Source: CAYVMD01 sp964452465
GTDB lineage: Bacteria; Armatimonadota; JACIXR01
Length of the DNA stretch: 21,200 nt
NCBI GenBank assembly: GCA_964452465.1
Contig: CAYVMD010000034.1
Location: 1 to 21,200 of the forward strand
Direction of reading: 5' to 3'
Shown here piece after piece: positions 1-5,899 of the stretch. Position 1 is the first letter of the stretch, and every line of letters starts with the position of its first letter. A program made the position numbers and the translations under genes. The notes beneath the pieces are model-generated. The model did no database searches. It worked only from the letters and a program-made list of their open reading frames with translations, and was not told where the DNA came from.

Positions 1-77
1 TAAACTTCTTGCGCCATAAGCCTTTTCACGCTTATATTTCCATAATGATAGCGTATCCGAACCTCCTTTGTAAACAG
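1..77. repeat. Imperfect direct repeat, copy 1 (runs off the left edge)
   Basis: Ungapped comparison with 188-264 (offset 187) gives about 53 identical bases of 77, with the best part at 31-77 (34 of 47). Shared blocks include TCCTTTGTAAA and ATAATG. The match stops after position 77. Because copy 1 reaches the first base of the window, the true repeat is probably longer. Confidence 0.6.
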
Positions 78-83
78 ATTCAT
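1..83 (-). CDS. Possible N-terminal fragment of an unidentified gene leaving the left edge
   Basis: Reading leftward from an ATG at 83-81, the frame stays open to the window edge (27 codons, beginning MNLFTKEVRIRYHYGN). An AGGAGG lies directly in front of the ATG with no spacer, which is closer than ribosomes normally like. A strong leftward promoter lies at 112-140. I recognise no family. The same DNA is partly repeated at 188-264, and the differences between the copies do not concentrate at third codon positions of this frame, which argues against it being the conserved reading frame. The rightward strand is also open here, from position 3 to a TAG at 111-113. Treat as tentative. Confidence 0.25.
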   Translation of the reverse strand, partial: MNLFTKEVRIRYHYGNISVKRLMAQEV

Positions 84-111
84 CCTCCTAAATCCTACAC
101 ATTCTTCTTTT

Positions 112-140
112 AGTATAGAAATCTCTCAACATCTTGTCAA
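112..140 (-). promoter_or_regulatory. Near-consensus sigma-70-type promoter, leftward
   Basis: On the minus strand TTGACA (140-135) is followed by exactly 17 bases and then TATACT (117-112). This is a full -35 match and a five-of-six -10 match at ideal spacing. Transcription would start near 105 and read out of the window through the possible gene at 1-83. The -35 hexamer lies inside the first unit of a 26-bp tandem repeat, so a repressor or activator may bind there. Confidence 0.6.
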
Positions 141-186
141 TACCCTAGCTCCTGTTTTCCTGTCAATACCTTGGGTTCTGTTCCCT
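135..186. repeat. 26-bp tandem direct repeat (two units)
   Basis: Units 135-160 and 161-186 both start TGTCAATACC and share about 19 of 26 bases, including CTGTT at the same position in each. The first unit overlaps the -35 element of the leftward promoter. It could be an operator pair or a subterminal binding site of the adjacent insertion sequence. Confidence 0.5.
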
Positions 187-187
187 C

Positions 188-264
188 GAAACTTTTTGCC
201 TTGCAACTCCTTTCAGGATTATATCGTTATAATGGTAGCATAACCAAAAATCCTTTGTAAAGGG
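188..264. repeat. Imperfect direct repeat, copy 2
   Basis: Second copy of the repeat at 1-77, ending 11 bases before the transposase start codon. It contains a TATAAT at 228-233 that could serve as the -10 box of the transposase, although no good -35 lies at normal distance. In the rightward frame starting at 190 the two copies translate to similar peptides (NFL...F...YI.IM.A), but copy 2 has a stop at 241-243, so at most it is a decayed fragment. Confidence 0.6.
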
Positions 265-275
265 GTAAATAAAAT

Positions 276-1199
276 ATGCTAATGCGTTGGGAAAGAGCCA
301 AAAACAATCCTTCCTTCTTTCGCCGTTTCATAGGTCTTTCCCTGGAAACCTTTGAGGAGTTGATGAAAGTTCTAACCGAATTTTACCCTGCCTTTGAAAA
401 TTCCCGCCTACAAAGAATTAATAGAAAGAGAGCCATCGGGGCAGGGGGGAAATTCAAACTCCCTCTTCCCGAAAGGGTAGTGATGACCTTGTTTTTCCTT
501 CGCCATTATCCCACCTTTGCCTTATTGGGCTTTTTGTTTGGTCTTCATGAGAGCAATGCTTATCGGAATGTGGAGATGATGAAGGAATTTATAGGGAGGC
601 ATCTGCCTTTGCCCGAAAGGGTAAGGAAAAAGAGGATAAGTTCGCTTGGGGAGTTGCTGGAGGAGATGCCAGAGGTTTCTTTGCTCATAGATGCAACGGA
701 GCAGGAGAGGAGAAAGCCGAAAGATAGAAGGAAGAGGAGGGCATTTTATTCGGGGCGGAAGAAGAGGCACACTTTAAAGACGCAGGTTGTTGTGGGGAAA
801 GAAGAGGGTTTAATTATGGATGTTTCGTCGGGATGGGAGGGGAGAAGGCACGATTTGGAGGTTTTACGTTTGTCAAGGATAAGGGAGAAGTTTAAAGGGG
901 TAAAGGTAGTAGGGTGGACGGACAGGGGTTATGTGGGGCTAGAGAAGGAGGTTTTGGGGTGGGAGATAAGACAGCCGACGAAGAAGAGTAAGAGGAGGGG
1001 GTTGAGGGAGGAAGAGGAGGAGAGGAATAGAGCAATCAACAGGGAGAGAGTGAAGGTAGAGCATACGATATTAGCGATGAAGAGGTATCAGGTAATGGGA
1101 GGGATATATCGAGGAAGATCAGAAAGGTATTCGAGGACGGTGGAGATAGTGGCGGGGTTAGTGAACATGGAAAGGATGATGATGAAAGGAATAGGGTAA
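276..1199 (+). CDS. IS5-type DDE transposase (DDE_Tnp_4-like)
   Basis: This is the transposase of an insertion sequence, which cuts and joins element ends with a DDE nuclease. A helix-turn-helix-like N-terminal part (about 20-100, LPLPERVVMTLFFLRHYPT) leads into an RNase-H-fold core. The likely catalytic residues are D139 in LLIDATE, D216 in GWTDRGYVG and E262 in RVKVEHTILAMKRY. The YSGRKKRHTLKTQ block at 158-169 is typical of IS5-group and HARBI1-like enzymes. At 307 residues with all three acidic residues it looks complete. AAAGGGG about ten bases before the ATG fits a ribosome site. The second half is extremely purine-rich, with AGG as the usual Arg codon. I could not identify convincing terminal inverted repeats or a target duplication. 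Confidence 0.88.
   Translation: MLMRWERAKNNPSFFRRFIGLSLETFEELMKVLTEFYPAFENSRLQRINRKRAIGAGGKFKLPLPERVVMTLFFLRHYPTFALLGFLFGLHESNAYRNVEMMKEFIGRHLPLPERVRKKRISSLGELLEEMPEVSLLIDATEQERRKPKDRRKRRAFYSGRKKRHTLKTQVVVGKEEGLIMDVSSGWEGRRHDLEVLRLSRIREKFKGVKVVGWTDRGYVGLEKEVLGWEIRQPTKKSKRRGLREEEEERNRAINRERVKVEHTILAMKRYQVMGGIYRGRSERYSRTVEIVAGLVNMERMMMKGIG
276..1199 (+). mobile_element. IS5-family-like insertion sequence, ends not determined
   Basis: Given as minimum extent only, based on the intact transposase. A 9-bp inverted match AAAATCCTT (247-255) against AAGGATTTT (1267-1275) would bound a 1029-bp element, a reasonable size for the family. However, the match is short, the right copy is also part of a hairpin, and I see no clear flanking duplication. 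Confidence 0.5.
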
Positions 1200-1266
1200 G
1201 CGGAAGTTAAGGGAAGAAGAACATGCTCGATAGGGAAAGGAGGGTAGGGCTTCCTTCTTATCACGC

Positions 1267-1293
1267 AAGGATTTTAATAATTGTAAGATCCTT
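1267..1293. terminator. Hairpin between convergent genes (weak terminator candidate)
   Basis: AAGGATTTTA and TAAGATCCTT form a 10-bp stem (one G-U pair) with a 7-base loop. It lies 67 bases after the transposase stop and 64 bases after the stop of the leftward gene that ends at 1358. No strong T-run follows on either strand, so terminator function is uncertain; it may instead mark the IS end. Confidence 0.35.
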
Positions 1294-1357
1294 CCTTTAA
1301 CTCCTAAGGAATTATTACCTCCTTTTACTTTTTGGGCAAGGGCTGGGCAAAAAGAAA

Positions 1358-3880
1358 TTACTTTCTGAATTCTGGGTGGTCATATGGTCCTAATCCCAGA
1401 TCCCGAGGGATGAGATCGAGGTGCTCCTTGGGAGATTTGCCAAATACCGCCCTTACCGCATCGAGGTAGCCGAATCCGTACTCCCGATGGGGCATAAGAT
1501 AATGGCCTTCTCCCCATTCGTTCCAATTGTCCAGGAGGAGAAGCCTACTGCCAAGTTGAGAGGGAGGGATCCTCTTTATGAATTCCCTCGCCTTCTCGCA
1601 TAAAGTCTGAAAGTCCTTGGGGGGAAGCTTCCAGATGCTCCCCTCATCGTGCCAACCTGTCCAACCCATAGAAAGGGTTATCACCTGAGGCATGATCCCT
1701 AACTCCTCCGTCTTCCTCCAATATTCCTCCTGCTTCTTTATCGCTACATCCGGTGGAGGGTTATTGGGAATAGGCCAACAGTAGGCAAAGGCATAATCCA
1801 ATCCCAAATCCTTCATCAATCTCAAATGATTGGGGTCCAGTCCCCTGTATTCGCCGAGGATAATCAAGCCATCGAAGCCAGCTTCCTTGCATTTTTCCCT
1901 CATCTTGTTGAGGGCATTTCTCACCTTCTCCACACCGCCAAGGTCATCCACGAGATATTCAGGGCGATAAATGAAGAGCAAAGGCTTATTATCTATCTTC
2001 AGATAACTTTGATGTTTGAAGAATGTATCTATCCAATAGGGGAGGAGGTTATTGAGAAGATCGTTCTCGTCCGACACGCCCGCCACCCCTCTATTTTGAT
2101 TCTCCCACATTATGGCGAACTTCATCTTGGAGACGAACTTGGACTTGAAGAGTCCCTCCGTAATGGGTCGTTCGAATATGGTCTGGATGGGGGCTTTGCC
2201 CTGGTTTACCCTATACCAGCAGAAGACGAAGAACTGGATGCCATGCTCCACCGCCCATTTTATCTCCCAATCCTTCACCTCGGGATTGAGTTCATCGTAA
2301 AAGCCCAAGACGGGCACCCGCCAGAGGTCCCTCAATACAGTTTTCCAGAGGTCAACGCTTTCCCAAAGGGGACAGTTCAACGCCCCTATCAATACATCCG
2401 TCTCCACTGGCTTTGGCTCGGGGATATAGGAGGTTTTGATAGGGGGTAGAGGCGGAGTGAAGGTCATCCTGTAGGAAGCGGTCACCTCCTCCGCCTCCGG
2501 AGCGGAGACGACGAGTTTCAGGTCCGCCTTCATAGGCTTTTCCGCCACGACCTCCCAGGCGAGCTCCACGGTCCTCCCGAACTCCATCTTCTCCAATTCC
2601 TGCACTTTCTCTCCCAATACCTTTACCCCTTTGCAAGGCACCAATTTTGCCCGCACCTTCCCTTTTTCCCCTCCCAGGTTTGTGAGATAGGCAAGCACTT
2701 TCTCCGGTCTTCCCGCCCTGTTGACGCCGATAGCGGAGAAGAAATAGTTAACCTTTATTTGGGGAGGCGTCTTTTGGGCAGGGAGGAAACAGAGGCGATA
2801 GATCCGCGCCGTGCATTTTTCGTCGGAGGGGAAGAGGGAAAGCGCCCGCAGAATCCCCTTCCACTCCGTCAAATGGGAAACCCTTAGGCAATAATCGTGA
2901 GGCTTGCCATCGGACTTAAGAGGAAAGGTGAGGATTTTAGAGCCCTCTGAAGTGACCAACAATACTCTACCCTCTTTGCCTTTGGAGGTGGACATCCTTA
3001 AAACTATGAAATCCTTCCCCTGCGTTTCCAAAGCGAGGGAATCATGAACCACCGCGGAATCGGCACTTATCACATCTATGGATAGGGCACCACTCTTGCT
3101 TTCCACCCTTCCAGTTTCCCTGCCCTTCCAACCGAAATCGCTCTTAGAGAAGTCGAAGCATGTCATTTTCGTCTCCCCTCCCTGGGAGAGATTGGGGAGA
3201 TAACGGGCAAGCAAGGCGGAGTAGTAGTGACTTTTGACCTCCTCCGTCGTCAAGGTTCTATCGTATACCCTCAATTCATCCAGGATCCCCTGGAAATCCT
3301 CCAAATTTGGACCATCCGATAAACCAAGGACGAGGGGTTGAGGGTTACTGCGGATCCTACCGGAGAGGTAGGAGGATTCGGCAACCAATTCCCCATCCCT
3401 ATATACCCTCAACTTTCCTTTATCGTAGGTTGCGGCCAAATGGCACCACCTATAGCGGGGAATACCCCTGAAGGAGGCTACCGTGCCGGGGCTATACCAG
3501 GGATTTTTCTCCGTGGCTACTACGAAGTGGCTTGTGCCATCTTCGTTGATAATGAAGCGATAGATGCAATCCCTCTTGGCGAGGGGCGAATACTTCCCCT
3601 CCCCTTTCACCAGGATCCACACCTCAACGCTCATCCTTTCCATTCCATCTAGTTTGGGCGATTGAATGATCACGGAACTACCCCTCCCATCGAACTCCAG
3701 AGCATAGCCGAGAAATCCTTTCACCCATTTAGCCCCCTTTATAATGCCATCCAAGTGATTGCCCGAACTATCTTTCACCATATTCCCCCTTCCTTCGTCG
3801 AACCTCCAATAGCCAAGGAGCCCGCTTTCTTCCCCGAAAGCAAAGGTGAAGAGGAAGATCAATAGCGGAAAGAGGAACAT
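1358..3880 (-). CDS. Secreted LamG plus GH99-like (WbsX-type) protein
   Basis: Probably an exported carbohydrate-active protein. A hydrophobic signal peptide (about 1-16, MFLFPLLIFLFTFAFG) is followed by a LamG/concanavalin-like domain (about 20-220, opening GLLGYWRFDEGRG and ending DELRVYDRTLTTEEV). Next come beta-rich linker domains (about 230-480) and a C-terminal GH99-like/WbsX-type domain (about 495-830). Diagnostic pieces are VPVLGFYDELNP, FAIMWENQN, KPLLFIYRPEYL and the family hallmark NWNEWGEG near 785-792. Relatives include endo-alpha-mannosidase-like hydrolases and proteins of glycan loci; activity and substrate here are unknown. The first ATG is at 3886, but GGAGG is then only two bases away, so the ATG at 3880 (eight-base spacing) is preferred; this shortens the protein to 840 residues. 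It is the last gene of a three-gene run with the nucleotidyltransferase and methyltransferase genes. Confidence 0.82.
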   Translation of the reverse strand: MFLFPLLIFLFTFAFGEESGLLGYWRFDEGRGNMVKDSSGNHLDGIIKGAKWVKGFLGYALEFDGRGSSVIIQSPKLDGMERMSVEVWILVKGEGKYSPLAKRDCIYRFIINEDGTSHFVVATEKNPWYSPGTVASFRGIPRYRWCHLAATYDKGKLRVYRDGELVAESSYLSGRIRSNPQPLVLGLSDGPNLEDFQGILDELRVYDRTLTTEEVKSHYYSALLARYLPNLSQGGETKMTCFDFSKSDFGWKGRETGRVESKSGALSIDVISADSAVVHDSLALETQGKDFIVLRMSTSKGKEGRVLLVTSEGSKILTFPLKSDGKPHDYCLRVSHLTEWKGILRALSLFPSDEKCTARIYRLCFLPAQKTPPQIKVNYFFSAIGVNRAGRPEKVLAYLTNLGGEKGKVRAKLVPCKGVKVLGEKVQELEKMEFGRTVELAWEVVAEKPMKADLKLVVSAPEAEEVTASYRMTFTPPLPPIKTSYIPEPKPVETDVLIGALNCPLWESVDLWKTVLRDLWRVPVLGFYDELNPEVKDWEIKWAVEHGIQFFVFCWYRVNQGKAPIQTIFERPITEGLFKSKFVSKMKFAIMWENQNRGVAGVSDENDLLNNLLPYWIDTFFKHQSYLKIDNKPLLFIYRPEYLVDDLGGVEKVRNALNKMREKCKEAGFDGLIILGEYRGLDPNHLRLMKDLGLDYAFAYCWPIPNNPPPDVAIKKQEEYWRKTEELGIMPQVITLSMGWTGWHDEGSIWKLPPKDFQTLCEKAREFIKRIPPSQLGSRLLLLDNWNEWGEGHYLMPHREYGFGYLDAVRAVFGKSPKEHLDLIPRDLGLGPYDHPEFRK

Positions 3881-3929
3881 CGCCATCCCCTCCTATTGTT
3901 AATATTAAAGAATTTTAGATCAAGGCACT

Positions 3930-4874
3930 TCAACATTTTATCTCCTCCCATATCCTGTCCCCCTTTCCTATCACCGCTTTAGGTCCAATGATGGAACGGT
4001 AGACGAAGGCTCCTTCCTTTATGCGAGCACCGTTCAATATGACTGATTCCTCCAACTTTGCCTTTCCCTTTATCTCCACATTATCTCCTATTACGGTGTA
4101 AGGAGAGATTTCTGCCCCCTCCGCTATGGAACAGTTTGAGCCAAGAAGGATGTTATCGGGATGAGGAGATACATCCAGGGGCGCGATGTTATCCAGGGCA
4201 TCCCTGTGAACGCGCAGGAATCTTTCCCTATCCCCAACATCGAGCCAATAGCCGAAGTGGAGAAAGGCATGGACCCTGAAGGTCTTCTGGATGAGAAGGG
4301 GTAGGATCTCCCTTTCCAGGGAGATCCGTCCCGGAGGGAAATGCTGGAGCACGCGCCGGTTCAGGATGTAGATCCCCCCATTTGCAAAGCCCGCCCTTTT
4401 GTATCCCTCCTTCTCACGGAAATCCCTCACCCTCATATCCCCCGTGAAGAGGACGCTCCCAAAGGAGGAGAGATCCTCCACTTTGACCGTAAGGATAGAA
4501 AGGTCCGCCTTTTTAAGTTTATGGAAGGCAAGGAAGTTCTCATAATCGACATCGGCGATTATATCGCCATTGATGACGAGGAAATCCTCGGATTGGGGAT
4601 CCGCCAATTTGATTGCTCCACCTGTGTCCAGCTTTTCCTTCTCCACCTTGACCTCTATTTTGAACTCACCGCAGAGGAAAGGAAGAAAAGGGAGCACCTT
4701 TTCGGCGAGCCAGCCGAGGGAAAGTATTACCCTATCCACTAACTGAGGTGGTAGAGAGCGAAGGATATGGAGGAGAAGGGGTTGGTTGCAGATGGGGAGG
4801 AGGATCTTGGGGAGATGAAGGGTAAGGGGGCGAAGCCGTTCTCCTTCCCCTCCCGCTAAGATCACCACATCCAT
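3930..4874 (-). CDS. Sugar-1-phosphate nucleotidyltransferase with hexapeptide-repeat tail
   Basis: Activates a sugar 1-phosphate with an NTP to give a nucleotide sugar. Residues 6-18 (LAGGEGERLRPLT) plus K23 form the NTP-binding signature. NGD at 102-104 supplies the metal-binding Asp, REKEG (153-157) sits where the EKP motif normally is, and DVGD is at 212-215. The last 80 residues show hexapeptide periodicity (SNCSIAEGAEISPYTVIGDN) of a left-handed beta-helix. The length of 314 is short compared with typical GDP-mannose pyrophosphorylase-like proteins (about 350-400). Sugar and nucleotide specificity cannot be read from sequence; mannose-1-phosphate guanylyltransferase-like is the best family label. 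It starts one base after the stop of the upstream methyltransferase gene and is followed by the GH99-like gene, so it may feed a glycan pathway. Confidence 0.85.
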   Translation of the reverse strand: MDVVILAGGEGERLRPLTLHLPKILLPICNQPLLLHILRSLPPQLVDRVILSLGWLAEKVLPFLPFLCGEFKIEVKVEKEKLDTGGAIKLADPQSEDFLVINGDIIADVDYENFLAFHKLKKADLSILTVKVEDLSSFGSVLFTGDMRVRDFREKEGYKRAGFANGGIYILNRRVLQHFPPGRISLEREILPLLIQKTFRVHAFLHFGYWLDVGDRERFLRVHRDALDNIAPLDVSPHPDNILLGSNCSIAEGAEISPYTVIGDNVEIKGKAKLEESVILNGARIKEGAFVYRSIIGPKAVIGKGDRIWEEIKC

Positions 4875-4875
4875 T

Positions 4876-5745
4876 TTAGCCTTTGATTGTTTGTCTTATC
4901 ACCCTTATGTGAAGGGGGGTACTGCCGCAGCAGGCGCCAACGATGTTCACGCCCAGATCGACATATCTCTTCGCGTATTCCGCCATCGTCTCGGGGGTGG
5001 CGTCGTAGACCGTTTTCCCACCCACCATTTTGGGAACACCAGCGTTTGGTTGAGCCATGAGGAAAACGCCGGAGGGGCGATTCCTAATCATCTCCTCCAT
5101 CACTTTGAGCATATCCTCCGGCCCGGTCCCACAGTTCGCCCCGATTATCTTCACCCCCCAGGAGGTGAGGCTTTCCATCGCCTGTGTTGGCGAAACGCCC
5201 ATGATTGTCCTTCCCGAGGATTCAAAGGTCATGGTGCAAAGGGGGAGTATTCCCACCTCTTGGGCGGAGATTATGGCGGAATGGATCTCCTGGAGGTCCG
5301 AGAAGGTCTCAAGGATAGCGAAATCCACTCCTTCTTTAAGGGCGGATTCCATCTGCTTCCTATAGGCCTTGAGCGCCTCCTGGAAGGGCAAATCTCCCCA
5401 AGGCTCGAGGAGCCTGCCGGTAGGACCAACGGAGAGGGCTACATAGGCTTTATCTTTTACCACCTCTCTGGCAAGCCTCACCGCCTCCCTATTTATTCTT
5501 TCCACCTCCTTCTCCAATCCCGAGAAAGCCAATTTTATAGGATTGGCGCCGAAGGTATTCGTTTCCACTATCTCGGCTCCTGCTAAGAGGTATTCCTTGT
5601 GGATCTCAGCAACGACTTGAGGATGGGAAAGGTTCCACTCCTCTGGGGGGGTACCAAGAGGTAGCCCTCGTGATTGGAGCATGGTTCCCATCGCTCCGTC
5701 ACATATCAGCACTTCTCCCTTTGTTAATCTCTCCAAGATATCCAT
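4876..5745 (-). CDS. Homocysteine S-methyltransferase domain protein (MetH N-terminal module type)
   Basis: A zinc-dependent enzyme expected to methylate homocysteine, or a related thiol, to methionine. The 289 residues equal one Hcy-binding barrel. Seen are DGAMGTMLQSRG (16-27), ETNTFGANP (61-69), GANCGTGP (202-209) and GACCGSTP (270-277). C205, C272 and C273 sit at the positions of the three zinc ligands. It lacks the folate, cobalamin and activation domains of full MetH, so it must use another methyl donor (for example S-methylmethionine) or partner with separately encoded MetH modules. The ATG at 5745 has no clear Shine-Dalgarno, and a TTGACC about 30 bases upstream lacks a good -10. It is first in a three-gene run with a nucleotidyltransferase and a secreted carbohydrate protein, an odd pairing that suggests co-transcription for convenience. 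Confidence 0.88.
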   Translation of the reverse strand: MDILERLTKGEVLICDGAMGTMLQSRGLPLGTPPEEWNLSHPQVVAEIHKEYLLAGAEIVETNTFGANPIKLAFSGLEKEVERINREAVRLAREVVKDKAYVALSVGPTGRLLEPWGDLPFQEALKAYRKQMESALKEGVDFAILETFSDLQEIHSAIISAQEVGILPLCTMTFESSGRTIMGVSPTQAMESLTSWGVKIIGANCGTGPEDMLKVMEEMIRNRPSGVFLMAQPNAGVPKMVGGKTVYDATPETMAEYAKRYVDLGVNIVGACCGSTPLHIRVIRQTIKG

Positions 5746-5838
5746 ATCTTAAGTTTGGCACTTTCTACCAAGGTGGGTCAAGGAAGATATTAATTCCCCC
5801 GATGGTTAGGAAGATTTAATTCTCGGATGTCTTTAAAC

Positions 5839-5875
5839 CCGTTTGGGGGAAGCCTTTATGGCTTCCCCCAAACGG
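5839..5875 (-). terminator. Perfect 16-bp hairpin after the TonB-receptor operon
   Basis: CCGTTTGGGGGAAGCC and its exact reverse complement flank a five-base loop (5855-5859). The hairpin begins 24 bases past the receptor stop codon, reading leftward. The run after the stem is only GTTTAAAG, so the U-tract is poor, but stem strength and position fit the end of the operon. It may also protect the mRNA 3' end. Confidence 0.7.
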
Positions 5876-5899
5876 AGAGAGCAAGTTAGGAGATTCTGC

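Noticed and set aside
135..186. CRISPR-like repeat
   Set aside because: Only two adjacent units without spacers and only 19 of 26 bases shared; no cas genes nearby.
1826..2449. Plus-strand open frame of 207 residues
   Set aside because: It lies wholly opposite the GH99-like gene, whose domain motifs are clear; the plus-strand product resembles no family and the neighbouring antisense frames are equally arbitrary.
4891..5586. Plus-strand open frame of 231 residues
   Set aside because: Antisense to the homocysteine methyltransferase with its three zinc cysteines; length is a by-product of codon bias.
5746..5838. SAM-type riboswitch or T-box before the methyltransferase gene
   Set aside because: The leader is too short and shows only a 4-bp stem; no conserved core was seen.
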